Below, piece after piece: positions 1-8,915 of a DNA stretch of 64,000 bases (the first letter of the stretch is position 1; each line of letters starts with the position of its first letter). The DNA lies in NCBI RefSeq assembly GCF_001885215.1, contig NZ_CP018091.1:930001-994000 (forward strand), written 5' to 3'. Both the position numbers and the translations under genes were made by a program. A model generated the notes under the pieces. That model did no database searches, was not told the DNA's origin, and worked only from the letters and a program-made list of their open reading frames with translations. The DNA comes from Synechococcus sp. SynAce01 (lineage in GTDB: Bacteria; Cyanobacteriota; Cyanobacteriia; PCC-6307; Cyanobiaceae).

Positions 1-1101
1 GCCTTCCGCATCGAGAGATTGGCCCACCAGCCGGCCGGGGATCTGGCGCTGGTGCTGGGTCGTGGTGGCGAAAAAGGCGGCATGGGGCCCGCCGCAGCCG
101 AGCGGCACGCCGAAGCGTTGGCTGCTGCCGACGGCAATGTCGGCTCCGAGCTGGCCAACGGGCTCCAGCAGCACCTGGGCCAGGGGATCGATCGCCACGG
201 TGACCAGGGCGCCGGCGCTGTGAGCCGCGGCGATGACGGCGCGGGGATCCCAGAGCCGGCCGCTGCTGCCGGGCAACTGCAGCAGAACGCCAAAGATGTC
301 GCCTGCCTTCTCGCCTGGACCATCGCCAAGACCAGCAGGGAGGAGTCCGGCAGGGTCAAAGGACTCGATCACCAGGCCCAGCGGCTCGGCTCGGGTCTGA
401 AGCACAGCCAGGGTCTGGGGGAACAGCCCCTGATCAACCAGGAAGCGGCGGGCCTCGGGCCGCTTGCAGGCGCCGTAGCTGAGTGCCATGGCTTCGGCCG
501 CGGCGGTGGCCTCATCGAGCAAAGAGGCGTTGGCGATCGGCAGGCCGGTGAGCTCGCTGATCAGGGTCTGAAAGTTGAGCAGGGCCTCCAACCGCCCCTG
601 GGCGATCTCCGCCTGGTACGGGGTGTAAGCGGTGTACCACGAGGGGTTCTCCAGTACCTGGCGCTGGATCACCGCCGGGGTGGCGGTGCCGTAATACCCC
701 AGCCCGATCAGGCTGCGCCGCACTTTGTTGGTGGCAGCGATCTGGCGCAGCTCGGCCAGGGCCTGGGCCTCCCCCACACCAACTGGCAAGCCCACGGCTG
801 CCTCGGCGGAGCTGAGCAGGATGTCGGCGGGAACCACCTCGGCGAGAAAACTGTCGAGATCAGCGCAACCAACGGCGGCCAGCATCTGAGCCTGATCGGC
901 CGGCGACGGTCCGATGTGCCGGGCTACGAACGCAGAGAGAACAGCCGCTTCGGCGTTGCTGGGCGGCGGCGGACCGTAATTGGCTCCGGCAGCGGCAGAC
1001 TTGGCAGCTGCCGGGGCCGCTACAGCCGTGGAGGTTGGTGCATCGAAAGAAGCTCGAGCTTCGATCGCTTCGCTCGCCAGTCCTGAAGAGGCTGCAGTCA
1101 C
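1..1101 (-). CDS. gcvP: Glycine dehydrogenase (decarboxylating), P-protein, 5' part
   Basis: Only the N-terminal ~367 codons lie in the window; the gene runs off the left edge. The P-protein is the PLP-dependent subunit of the glycine cleavage system, which decarboxylates glycine and passes the aminomethyl group to lipoyl-GcvH, as needed in cyanobacterial photorespiration. Reading the minus strand gives typical P-protein segments: FVARHIGPS near residue 60, [31 protein letters not shown] and [12 protein letters not shown] chose the GTG at 1101 because the frame stays open upstream without a better start. There is no clear Shine-Dalgarno sequence, and the first ~50 residues are an Ala/Pro-rich extension before homology begins. 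It lies 73 bp downstream of gcvH on the same strand, probably in one operon. The family is certain; the start is not. Confidence 0.93.
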   Translation of the reverse strand, partial: MTAASSGLASEAIEARASFDAPTSTAVAAPAAAKSAAAGANYGPPPPSNAEAAVLSAFVARHIGPSPADQAQMLAAVGCADLDSFLAEVVPADILLSSAEAAVGLPVGVGEAQALAELRQIAATNKVRRSLIGLGYYGTATPAVIQRQVLENPSWYTAYTPYQAEIAQGRLEALLNFQTLISELTGLPIANASLLDEATAAAEAMALSYGACKRPEARRFLVDQGLFPQTLAVLQTRAEPLGLVIESFDPAGLLPAGLGDGPGEKAGDIFGVLLQLPGSSGRLWDPRAVIAAAHSAGALVTVAIDPLAQVLLEPVGQLGADIAVGSSQRFGVPLGCGGPHAAFFATTTQHQRQIPGRLVGQSLDAEG

Positions 1102-1174
1102 GGCCTGGCGCCCACGGGGAAGTGTGGGCAAGTGTAGGGATATTGGCCAGGCAGGCAGGCTCGCCCGAGCGCCC

Positions 1175-1564
1175 TCAGCCCCCTTCGACCTTGGCGCGGT
1201 ACCGGGCGGCATCCATCAGATCGTTGAGCTCGGCCGCCGCACTGGGACGCACCAACAGCAACCAGCCCTCGCCGAAGGGGTCGTTCTGGATCTCCTCCGG
1301 GCTGGCCAACACCGCCTCGTTGCGCACCTCAACGGTGCCGCTGATCGGGGCATAGACGTCTTCGACCGCCTTGACCGACTCCACCGAGCCAAAACTTGTG
1401 CCCCGCTCGAGGCTGGCGCCCACGTCGGGCAATTCGACAAAGACAATGTCGCCTAGTTGCTGCACGGCAAAGGCGCTGACACCCACCCGAACCAACTCTC
1501 CTTCGGCTCGGGCGTATTCGTGGCTCTCGGCGTAACGGCAGTCGTCGGGATAGGGGAGCGCCAT
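1175..1564 (-). CDS. gcvH: Glycine cleavage system H protein
   Basis: Lipoylated shuttle protein of the glycine cleavage system, carrying the aminomethyl intermediate between the P, T and L proteins. The 129-residue product has the usual family length. The lipoyl-lysine motif [17 protein letters not shown] is intact, as are the GDIVFVELP and NEAVLASPE segments. The frame opens further upstream to 1591, but the ATG at 1564 (MALPYPDDC) gives the standard N-terminus, so I use it. It precedes gcvP on the same strand, so the H and P genes are probably co-transcribed. The gcvT and lpd genes are not in the window. Confidence 0.95.
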   Translation of the reverse strand: MALPYPDDCRYAESHEYARAEGELVRVGVSAFAVQQLGDIVFVELPDVGASLERGTSFGSVESVKAVEDVYAPISGTVEVRNEAVLASPEEIQNDPFGEGWLLLVRPSAAAELNDLMDAARYRAKVEGG

Positions 1565-1632
1565 CGCTGCCGGAATTTCATGGCTCCCCACTCTGGCGGA
1601 ACGGCGCCGGCCAGGGCAACAAGCCGGATGGC

Positions 1633-2961
1633 CTAGGGCAATCGGCTTGCGGAGGGCACCTGTCCTGCCGCCTCAAGGGCGGTGAGGGCCCGCTCCAGGG
1701 CCAGTTCGGCGTGGCAGTGATGGCTGCCGCCCTGGCTGAACAGCACGTAGGGCTCCCGCAGGGGCGCATCGGCGGAGAACTCGCTGGTGCTGCCGTCGAT
1801 GAAGCTGCCCCCGGCCATCACCAGCTCACTGGCGTAGCCGGGCATCGGCGCGGGCAGCGGATCGAGGTAGGAGCCCACCGGCGAGCAGGCCTGGAAGGCC
1901 CGGCAGACGGTTTGAAGCGGCCCCGCCGCGCCGAAGCGCACCGCCTGGATCACATCGCTGCGCTCTCCTCCCACCAAGGGTTGGATGGCGTAGCCAAGCG
2001 AGGCGAACACCGCCCCCACCAGTTCGGCGCTGATCAACGCCTCGGCCACCATCTGCGGCGCCAGGAAGAGGCCCTGGAACAGCAGGCGGTAGAGATCAAA
2101 ACCGGTGCCGCCCTCCCGGCCGATGCCCGGGGCGGTGAGGCGACAGCAGGCCTGCTCCACCAGCTCGCTGCGGCCGGCCACGTAGCCGCCGGTGGGGGCC
2201 AGGGTTCCGCCGGGATTCTTGATCAAGGAGCCGGCGATCAGATCGGCCCCCACCGCCGGCGGCTCACAGGCCTCAACAAATTCCCCATAACAGTTGTCGA
2301 CAAAACAGAGGCAGCCAGGCTGGAGCGCCTTGACCCGCTCGATCAGCGCCCCGATCGCGGCGATAGCCAGCGACGGACGCCAGCTGTAGCCACAACTGCG
2401 TTGGATCAGCACCATCCGGGTGGGAACCGCCAGGGCGTCGGCCAGCCCAGCAGCGTCCACCCGGCCGTCGGCGTCGAGCTCAAGTTCGTCGTAGTGGATG
2501 CCGAACTCGGCCAGGGAACCCTGGCCGCTGCCGCGCAGGCCGATCACTTCTTCAAGGGTGTCGTAGGGGCGGCCGGTGAGGGCCAGCAGCCGGTCCCCAG
2601 GCCTGAGCACGCCGTAGAGGGCTGAGGCGATGGCGTGGGTGCCGCTCACGAACTGCAGGCGCACGGCCGCCGACTCGGCACCCAGCACCCGGGCGAAAAC
2701 CCGATCGAGGACCTCCCGGCCCAGATCACCGTGGCCGTAGCCGCTCACCGAGGCGAAGTGATGGGGCCCCAGCCGCTCGGCCGCGAAGGCCTCCAGCACC
2801 CTCGCCAGGCCTGGCTTAACGGCGGCGGTGCGGCGGGCCGCCAGGGGAGTGATGGCGGCGACGGCGGCGGCGACCCGATCGCTGGCCCAGGGGGAGATCG
2901 GCGCTGGAACGCTTCGCTGCAGCTGCCCGTCCATGACCCAAGGCCTCAGGAGTGGGGCCAT
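1633..2961 (-). CDS. Methionine gamma-lyase family PLP protein (aluminium-resistance family)
   Basis: About 442 residues, a fold-type I PLP enzyme of the family annotated as methionine gamma-lyase family or aluminium resistance protein. Seen in the sequence: FASVSGYGHGDLGRE near the N-terminus, QFVSGTHAIASALYG (the cofactor-phosphate region), FVDNCYGEFVE, which probably carries the cofactor-contacting Asp, and SLIKNPGGTLAPTGGY with the putative Schiff-base Lys. The substrate of cyanobacterial members is not established, so a sulfur amino acid lyase role is only an inference. I prefer the ATG at 2961, which has AGGAGG about 13 bases upstream; GTG 2985 and ATG 2934 are alternatives. It lies upstream of gcvH on the same strand, with about 70 bp between them. 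Confidence 0.85.
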   Translation of the reverse strand: MAPLLRPWVMDGQLQRSVPAPISPWASDRVAAAVAAITPLAARRTAAVKPGLARVLEAFAAERLGPHHFASVSGYGHGDLGREVLDRVFARVLGAESAAVRLQFVSGTHAIASALYGVLRPGDRLLALTGRPYDTLEEVIGLRGSGQGSLAEFGIHYDELELDADGRVDAAGLADALAVPTRMVLIQRSCGYSWRPSLAIAAIGALIERVKALQPGCLCFVDNCYGEFVEACEPPAVGADLIAGSLIKNPGGTLAPTGGYVAGRSELVEQACCRLTAPGIGREGGTGFDLYRLLFQGLFLAPQMVAEALISAELVGAVFASLGYAIQPLVGGERSDVIQAVRFGAAGPLQTVCRAFQACSPVGSYLDPLPAPMPGYASELVMAGGSFIDGSTSEFSADAPLREPYVLFSQGGSHHCHAELALERALTALEAAGQVPSASRLP

Positions 2962-3048
2962 CGTGCCTGTTCTTCCTCCTCTCACCGCTAGATTCCGTGG
3001 CGATTGAGCGGTGCCAAGCGCCGTTTTCCCAGGTTCAGGTGATCAGCT

Positions 3049-4131
3049 TTGCCCCTCTGGGGCTCCTTGCAGCGGGCCAGGCCCGTGGATGGCGAGGCGG
3101 CGGACACCACCCTGCCCACATCCGCGAGAGTTCATTTGGTTGCCGCTCCAGACACCAGCCCGGCCCCTTCCCAGCCGGGGCGATCCTCCCTTCAGACCCT
3201 GCGCAGCCCGGGTGTCCACGCCTCCGACAACCTGGAGGCGGCCATCCGCAGCGCCGTGAGTTCCCGGCGTGCGCCGTTGCCGCCCAAACAGCGGGTCTAC
3301 AAGCTCGGCACCACCGGCTTCATGTTGGCGATGCACGTGGGTGCCGTGGCGGCCCTGCTCCCCCGCTTCTGGAGCTGGCAGGCCGTGGCGGTGATGGCGG
3401 TTCTTTATTGGACCACCGTGCTCGGGGTCACCCTGGGGTTGCACCGCCTGCTGGCCCACCGCAGCTTCGTGGCACCCAAGTGGCTGGAGCGCACCCTGGT
3501 GCTGATGGGCAGCCTGGCCTGCCAGAGCGGACCGATCGAATGGGTGGGGCTGCACCGCCACCACCACAAATTCTCTGACCAGCCCAACGATCACCACGAC
3601 GCCGGCCGCGGTCTGTGGTGGAGCCACAGCGACTGGATGCTGCACGACATCCCAGCCGTTCGCGAGGTCGAGCGCTTCACCGGCGACCTGCAGCGCGACC
3701 CCTTCTACCGCTGGCTGGACCGCTGGTTCCTGATGCTGCAGCTGCCCCTCGGTGCAGCCCTCTGGTGGTATGGCGAGCGGGCCGGTGTTCCAGGTGGCGG
3801 CCTCGGCCTGGTGCTCTGGGCGATTCCATTACGCCTGGTTGTCGTCTATCACGTCACCTGGCTGGTGAACAGCGCCACCCACGCCTTCGGCTACCGCAAC
3901 TTCGACAGCCCCGATCTGTCACGCAACTGCTGGTGGGTAGCCATCCTCTCTTTCGGTGAGGGCTGGCACAACAACCACCACGCCCATCCCTCCAGCGCCC
4001 GTCACGGCCTGCGCTGGTTCGAATTCGATCTCACCTGGCAGCACATCCGCCTGCTCCAATGGCTGGGGCTGGCCCGGCGCGTGCGGGTGGCCCGCTACGG
4101 GGCTGAAAGCTCAGCTGCGGCAAGTTCCTGA
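3049..4131 (+). CDS. Acyl-lipid delta-9-type desaturase (DesC-like), copy 1
   Basis: Membrane di-iron fatty acid desaturase, likely introducing the first double bond into membrane acyl chains. The three histidine boxes are present in order: HRLLAHRS, HRHHHK and HNNHHA (inside [10 protein letters not shown]). Hydrophobic segments lie before the first box and between the second and third, as in the family. The start is unclear: TTG 3049, GTG 3085 and TTG 3136 are all in frame, and the first ~85 residues are not conserved-looking. It is closely similar to the second desaturase at 4923-5906, so the two look like paralogues. A strong hairpin follows the stop at 4158-4181. The 3' end overlaps the opposing gene 4095-4868 by 37 bp. 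Confidence 0.88.
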   Translation: MPLWGSLQRARPVDGEAADTTLPTSARVHLVAAPDTSPAPSQPGRSSLQTLRSPGVHASDNLEAAIRSAVSSRRAPLPPKQRVYKLGTTGFMLAMHVGAVAALLPRFWSWQAVAVMAVLYWTTVLGVTLGLHRLLAHRSFVAPKWLERTLVLMGSLACQSGPIEWVGLHRHHHKFSDQPNDHHDAGRGLWWSHSDWMLHDIPAVREVERFTGDLQRDPFYRWLDRWFLMLQLPLGAALWWYGERAGVPGGGLGLVLWAIPLRLVVVYHVTWLVNSATHAFGYRNFDSPDLSRNCWWVAILSFGEGWHNNHHAHPSSARHGLRWFEFDLTWQHIRLLQWLGLARRVRVARYGAESSAAASS

Positions 4132-4868
4132 CGGATCACCTCGGCCAGTTCCCTGCTGCCCGCCTGTTTCTGCAGGCGGGCTTTGTGTCGCAACACCTCG
4201 AGGAACTGATCGACGCTGAGCTCCGGAGCGCCAGCCCCTCCCAGCCCGAGGAGGGTGCGATGCAGATCAAGCAGTTCGCTGTCGAGTTCGCCCGAGCTGT
4301 AATCGCGCTGGCCGGCCATCACAGCGGCAAATCGTTCGCGGCGCTGGGATTTCTCGGCGGGATAGGCCGCCAGGATCTGATCGCGGCTGGAGCGCCAGGG
4401 CCGACCGCCGCTGAGCAGTTCAGCCAGGGCGGCACTGAGCGGAACCGCTTCGTCGTCGGCGATGCGCAAGTCGAAGGCCGTGGGGGGCTGGCGGATCCCG
4501 ACGAAAATCTCCAGCAGCTGGCCGCAGCCCAGCGCCAGGCCGTCGTTGTCGCGCAGGGGCAGACAGCCACTGGCGAGGGCCTCGATCAGCTCCGGCTGAG
4601 CGGCGAGCGCCTCGGAGCGGCTGGCCCCAGCGCCGGTGCCGGCCAGCCACTGGTTGATCCGACCCAAGGCGAGGAACACCTCCGGGCCTGGGGCCGCCAG
4701 CTTGCGGTTGCGCAGCATCGAGACCTGGGAGTTGTGAATGCGCCCGAAGCCGAGGGTTTCAGCCAGGCCAGGCAGAACTCGGTGGGACCAGCCGTTGCGC
4801 TCATGCCAGGCCCTGATCAGATGGGCAAAGGCTTCACGGCCTGATTCGATTTCCTCTCGATATCCCAC
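4095..4868 (-). CDS. Conserved-looking hypothetical protein with possible N-terminal HTH
   Basis: A 257-residue open frame lying between two desaturase genes and divergent from the second. I do not recognise the family. Residues ~15-70 (for example FAHLIRAWHERNGW and IHNSQVSMLRNRKL) resemble a helix-turn-helix region followed by helices; the rest is Leu/Ala-rich and mostly helical, with no membrane segment or signal peptide. Codon use and length argue for a real gene. The start is GTG at 4868. Only ~50 bp separate it from the divergent desaturase start, so the promoters must overlap. A role as local regulator of the desaturases is possible from position alone, with no direct evidence. Confidence 0.65.
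   Translation of the reverse strand: MGYREEIESGREAFAHLIRAWHERNGWSHRVLPGLAETLGFGRIHNSQVSMLRNRKLAAPGPEVFLALGRINQWLAGTGAGASRSEALAAQPELIEALASGCLPLRDNDGLALGCGQLLEIFVGIRQPPTAFDLRIADDEAVPLSAALAELLSGGRPWRSSRDQILAAYPAEKSQRRERFAAVMAGQRDYSSGELDSELLDLHRTLLGLGGAGAPELSVDQFLEVLRHKARLQKQAGSRELAEVIRQELAAAELSAP
4158..4181 (+). terminator. Terminator-like hairpin after desaturase copy 1
   Basis: A perfect 9-bp stem (GCCCGCCTG / CAGGCGGGC) with a 6-base loop and followed by TTTGTG starts 27 bases after the desaturase stop. It could end the desaturase transcript. It lies inside the 3' coding part of the convergent gene, so the same bases also encode protein on the other strand. Confidence 0.5.
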
Positions 4869-4922
4869 TCGATCTGGATTCGTATTGCTACCATTCTAAG
4901 GATTGATCCGGAGATGTCCCGT

Positions 4923-5906
4923 ATGGCCCTGGCCCCCCAGCGTTCTCGCCCCCCAGGGCCCGACCCCAAGCCTGGTTCCAAGCCCGATTCCAAGCCGGTG
5001 GGCCTGGCCCGGCCCGTTGCTGGCGTTCGCGTTTTGCCAGCGTCCCGCGCCCTGCACCGGCCGCGCCACGGCAAGTCCGGTGTTGCGGTTGCCGCCGGCA
5101 CCAGCTGGGTCACGATCGGCTTCATGGCCGTGATCCACGTGCTGGCCCTGGTGGCGCTGCTGCCCCGGTTCTGGAGCGTGCCGGCGGTTGTCAGCCTGCT
5201 GGTGCTCTATTGGATCACGGCCTGCCTGGGGGTCACGGTGGGCTACCACCGGCTGCTCAGCCACCGCTCCTTCCGGGTGCCCCACTGGCTGGAGCGCTTC
5301 TTCGCCACCTGCGGCGCCCTGAGCTGCCAGCACGGTCCGATCGACTGGAGCGGCCTGCACCGCCATCACCACAAGTTCTCCGATACGGATGTGGATCACC
5401 ACAACAGCCATCGCGGCTTCTGGTGGAGCCACATGGGCTGGATGTTCCAAACCATCCCCGCCACCGCCGCCGTGCCCCGGCTCACCGGCGATCTGCAGCG
5501 CGACCCCTACTACCGCTGGCTGAACAATTACTTCCTGCTGCTGCAGATCCCCCTGGGCCTGCTGCTGTTCTGGATCGGCACGGTCAGCGGCGCCGGCGGC
5601 TGGGCCCTGGTGCTCTGGGGCATCCCCTTGCGCCTGGTGATCGTCTACCACTTCACCTGGCTGGTGAACAGCGCCACCCACCGCTGGGGGCAGGCCCGCT
5701 ACCCCAGCGGCGACCAGTCGCGCAACAACCCCTGGGTGGCTGCCCTGACCTTCGGTGAGGGCTGGCACAACAACCACCACGCCTTCCCCCATTCGGCCCG
5801 CCATGGCTTCGGCCCCGCCCAGATCGACCTCACCTGGCAGCACATCCGCCTGCTGCGTGCCCTCGGTCTGGCCACCCATGTGCGCCTTCCCCGCAGGACT
5901 GGCTAA
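4923..5906 (+). CDS. Acyl-lipid delta-9-type desaturase (DesC-like), copy 2
   Basis: Second membrane fatty acid desaturase, 327 residues. The histidine boxes are [14 protein letters not shown] and HNNHHA, with hydrophobic stretches arranged as in copy 1. The two proteins share long identical stretches around the boxes (for example [10 protein letters not shown] against [10 protein letters not shown]), so they are paralogues. I chose ATG 4923 rather than ATG 4914 because GGAG at 4910-4913 is 9 bases from 4923 but touches 4914. The N-terminal ~50 residues are Pro/Lys-rich and variable. The promoter lies in the short divergent gap with the gene at 4095-4868. rplI follows 86 bp downstream on the same strand. 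Confidence 0.92.
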   Translation: MALAPQRSRPPGPDPKPGSKPDSKPVGLARPVAGVRVLPASRALHRPRHGKSGVAVAAGTSWVTIGFMAVIHVLALVALLPRFWSVPAVVSLLVLYWITACLGVTVGYHRLLSHRSFRVPHWLERFFATCGALSCQHGPIDWSGLHRHHHKFSDTDVDHHNSHRGFWWSHMGWMFQTIPATAAVPRLTGDLQRDPYYRWLNNYFLLLQIPLGLLLFWIGTVSGAGGWALVLWGIPLRLVIVYHFTWLVNSATHRWGQARYPSGDQSRNNPWVAALTFGEGWHNNHHAFPHSARHGFGPAQIDLTWQHIRLLRALGLATHVRLPRRTG

Positions 5907-5992
5907 GGGCATCAAGCGTTGGCCTAGGCTCAATGATCGCCTTTGCGGCCGCTCGCCCGAGTCGGTCCTTTGTTCACCTTCCTGCAACTCCC

Positions 5993-6451
5993 ATGGCCAA
6001 ACGCGTATCCGTCGTCCTCAGCGAAGACGTCGCCAGCCTCGGCAAGGACGGTGAACTGGTGGATGTGGCCCCCGGCTACGCCCGGAATTTCCTGCTTCCC
6101 CAGGGCAAGGCCGTGGCGGTGACCGCCGCAGTGCTGCGCCAGGTGGAGCACCGCCGGGCCAAGGAAGCCGAACGCCAGGCCGCCCTGAAGGCGGAGGCCG
6201 AAGCCTTCCGCACGGCCCTGGTCACGATCGGGCGCTTCACCGTTAAGAAGCAGACCGGCGGCGATGACGTGTTGTTCGGCACCGTCACCAACGGCGATGT
6301 GGCTGAAGCGATCGAAGCGGCCACCAAGAAGGAACTGGATCGCCGCGACATCCTGGTGCCCGAAATCCACCGCACCGGCGCCTACAAGGTGCAGGTCAAG
6401 CTCCACCACGACGTGATCGCCGAGATCAACCTCGAAGTGGTCAGCCACTGA
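5993..6451 (+). CDS. rplI: 50S ribosomal protein L9
   Basis: Ribosomal protein L9, binding 23S rRNA near the L1 stalk. The 152-residue product has the family's usual length. The N-terminal RNA-binding domain begins [17 protein letters not shown] and includes [18 protein letters not shown]; a long charged helix follows, then the C-terminal domain with [19 protein letters not shown]. The frame is open 20 codons further upstream, but ATG 5993 gives the conserved N-terminus. dnaB follows 56 bp downstream, the common rplI-dnaB order in bacteria. Confidence 0.97.
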   Translation: MAKRVSVVLSEDVASLGKDGELVDVAPGYARNFLLPQGKAVAVTAAVLRQVEHRRAKEAERQAALKAEAEAFRTALVTIGRFTVKKQTGGDDVLFGTVTNGDVAEAIEAATKKELDRRDILVPEIHRTGAYKVQVKLHHDVIAEINLEVVSH

Positions 6452-6507
6452 GCTTGAACCGAGCCGAAGCGGCGGCTGACCCCCTCGCAGCGGCCTAGCC
6501 TCGGCCC

Positions 6508-7956
6508 ATGGTCAGCGCTCCCCTCTCAGCTCCCGATGGTGGCGGCCCCGAGCCCGGGGGCACCGTCACCCCAGCCAACGTCACCCCAGCTTTCAGGCGC
6601 CGCGGCCGCGAGCAGGACGAAGCCCGCTTCGAGGCCCTGCCCGATCAGGTGCCGCCCCAGAACCTGGAGGCGGAAGAGTCGGTGCTGGGCGGCATCCTGC
6701 TCGACCCCGATGCCCTCGGGCGCATCGCCGACGTGCTGCGTCCGGAGGCCTTCTACCTCAACGCCCACCGCGAGATTTACCGCACCGCCCTGATGCTGCA
6801 CGGCCAGGGCAAGCCCACCGACCTCACGGCCATGGCCGCCTGGCTGGCGGACACCGGCCAGCTCGAGAAGGTGGGCGGCAGCAACCGGCTGGTGGAGCTG
6901 GTGGAGCGCACGCTCAGCACCGCCTCGATCGACCAGGTGGCCCGCCTGGTGATGGACAAATACCTCAGGCGGCAGCTGATCCGCTCGGGCAATGAGGTGA
7001 TCCGGCTCGGCTTTGATCAGACCAAGCCGATGGACCAGGTGCTCGATGAAGCCGAGCAGCAGATCTTCGCGATCAGCCAGGAAAAACCATCGATAGGGCT
7101 CACCCCCACCGCCGAGATTCTCACCAGCACCTTCAACGAGATCGAAAGCCGTTCGCTCGGCACCTCGGTTGCGGGCATTCCGGTGAACTTCTACGACCTC
7201 GACGCGATCACCCAGGGACTGCAGCGCAGTGACCTGATCATCGTGGCCGGACGCCCGGCGATGGGCAAAACCTCGATCGTGCTCAACATCGCCAAGAACG
7301 TGGCCCAGCTCCACCAGCTGCCGGTCTGCGTGTTCAGCCTGGAGATGAGCAAAGCCCAGCTCACCTACCGCCTGCTTTCGATGGAGGTGGGCATCGAGAG
7401 CGGGCGGCTGCGCACCGGCCGGCTGCAGCAGGAGGAATGGCCCCGGCTCGGCCAAGGCATCAACACCCTCGGCCAGCTGCCGCTGTTCATCGACGACAAG
7501 CCCAATGCCGGTGTGCTCGAGATGCGCTCCCTCTGCCGGCGGCTGATGGCCGAGCAGGGCAAGGAGCTGGGCCTGATCGTGATTGATTACCTGCAGCTGA
7601 TGGAGGGCACCACCCCCGACAACCGGGTGCAGGAACTCTCCCGCATCACCCGGGGCCTCAAGGGGATGGCGCGCGAGCTGAACGTGCCGGTGATCGCCCT
7701 CTCCCAGCTCAGCCGCGGCGTCGAATCGCGCACCAACAAGCGGCCGATGCTCAGCGATCTGCGTGAATCAGGCTCGATCGAACAGGACGCCGACCTGGTG
7801 CTGATGATCTACCGCGACGAGTACTACAACCCGGAAACGGCCGATCGCGGCATCACCGAAGTGATCGTCACCAAGCACCGCAACGGGCCTGTAGGCACCG
7901 TGAAATTGCTGTTCGAGCCCCAGTTCACCCGCTTCCGCAACCTGGCGGCGCCTTAA
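6508..7956 (+). CDS. dnaB: Replicative DNA helicase DnaB
   Basis: Hexameric 5'-3' helicase of the replication fork, 482 residues. The N-terminal domain starts near residue 50 (PPQNLEAEESVLGGILLD). The RecA-like motor has Walker A GRPAMGKTS (Lys near residue 254), the SLEMSKAQL segment, Walker B LIVIDYLQLM, the ALSQLSRGVE motif and the C-terminal LSDLRESGSIEQDAD box. The coding sequence is continuous across these motifs, so there is no intein, although DnaB inteins are known in cyanobacteria. It follows rplI on the same strand. Confidence 0.97.
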   Translation: MVSAPLSAPDGGGPEPGGTVTPANVTPAFRRRGREQDEARFEALPDQVPPQNLEAEESVLGGILLDPDALGRIADVLRPEAFYLNAHREIYRTALMLHGQGKPTDLTAMAAWLADTGQLEKVGGSNRLVELVERTLSTASIDQVARLVMDKYLRRQLIRSGNEVIRLGFDQTKPMDQVLDEAEQQIFAISQEKPSIGLTPTAEILTSTFNEIESRSLGTSVAGIPVNFYDLDAITQGLQRSDLIIVAGRPAMGKTSIVLNIAKNVAQLHQLPVCVFSLEMSKAQLTYRLLSMEVGIESGRLRTGRLQQEEWPRLGQGINTLGQLPLFIDDKPNAGVLEMRSLCRRLMAEQGKELGLIVIDYLQLMEGTTPDNRVQELSRITRGLKGMARELNVPVIALSQLSRGVESRTNKRPMLSDLRESGSIEQDADLVLMIYRDEYYNPETADRGITEVIVTKHRNGPVGTVKLLFEPQFTRFRNLAAP

Positions 7957-8080
7957 ACCAGGCGGCACGCCTGCTCGAACGATCAGCTGGATCCTTTTGC
8001 ATCTCCATGATTTCGGCTGTTTCAGGGCGGCGCGGTGTCTCTAAGCTTTGTGGCGACGCCGCCTTTGGGATAACCAGTCC

Positions 8081-8911
8081 ATGCCGATCGCACAGATCGA
8101 CACTGAAAAGATCGACACCGAAACAGTGATCCGTTCGCTCGGCGATCACTCCTTCGTGTTCTACGGACTTGTTTTCTTCGGTATTATTTTAGCCCGTTAT
8201 TTTCTGTTGGCCGGTGGATCCTGGTGGTGGCTCTATGCCCGCAGCCCGGAAACAATTCCCGCACCCACTCCCCAGCAGAGACATCGCAGCGCCGAGGGCA
8301 TCCGCGCTGACATCCGCCTCTCGGTGCTCTCGGCGGTCGTGTTCGCCCTGGCCACCGCCGCGGTGCTCACGCTCCAGAGCCATGGGCTTACGCGCCTCTA
8401 TGCCAAGCCCGACACTTACGGCTGGTGGTACCTGGCCTTGAGCTACGGCGCCATGCTGATCCTTCAAGACGCTCTGTACTACGCCAGCCATCGCCTCTTC
8501 CACCACCGCTGGTTTTACGGCTGGTGTCACCAAGGGCACCACCGCACGCGCCAACCCACCCCCTGGACCTCCTTCGCCTTCGATCCCCCCGAAGCCGTGG
8601 TTCAAGCCCTGGTGCTGGTGCTGCTGGTGATGCTGGTGCCACTGCACCTGATCACCCTGATGGCGGTGCTGAGCACCATGACGGTCTGGGCGATCGTCAA
8701 TCACCTCGGCCTCGATCACCTGCCCCGCCGTTTTCCCCACCACTGGCTGGGCCGCTGGGTGATTGGACCCGCCCACCATTCGCTGCACCATCGACACCCA
8801 GGCGTGCATTTCGGGCTCTACTTCACCTTCTGGGACCGGATCGGCGGCACTGAAGATCCCGACTACGCCGCCGCCCTGGAGCCCCCAAGCGATCTGGGCG
8901 CCATACATTGA
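8081..8911 (+). CDS. Sterol desaturase / fatty acid hydroxylase family protein
   Basis: Integral membrane di-iron oxygenase, 276 residues. It has the histidine clusters of the sterol desaturase family: [19 protein letters not shown] and [14 protein letters not shown]. At least four hydrophobic segments are visible (around residues 25-45, 75-95, 115-135 and 185-215). The substrate cannot be told from sequence; carotenoid, sterol-like lipid or acyl chains are all handled by relatives. ATG 8081 is preferred to the upstream TTG. The stop is only 4 bases before mnmG, so the two are likely co-transcribed. Confidence 0.85.
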   Translation: MPIAQIDTEKIDTETVIRSLGDHSFVFYGLVFFGIILARYFLLAGGSWWWLYARSPETIPAPTPQQRHRSAEGIRADIRLSVLSAVVFALATAAVLTLQSHGLTRLYAKPDTYGWWYLALSYGAMLILQDALYYASHRLFHHRWFYGWCHQGHHRTRQPTPWTSFAFDPPEAVVQALVLVLLVMLVPLHLITLMAVLSTMTVWAIVNHLGLDHLPRRFPHHWLGRWVIGPAHHSLHHRHPGVHFGLYFTFWDRIGGTEDPDYAAALEPPSDLGAIH

Positions 8912-8915
8912 GGCG

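Noticed and set aside
19-1086. Long plus-strand frame of 355 codons
   Set aside because: It is the opposite-strand shadow of gcvP, whose minus-strand reading gives clear P-protein motifs.
6508-7956. Intein within dnaB
   Set aside because: Considered because DnaB inteins occur in cyanobacteria; the motifs are contiguous at normal spacing, so none is present.
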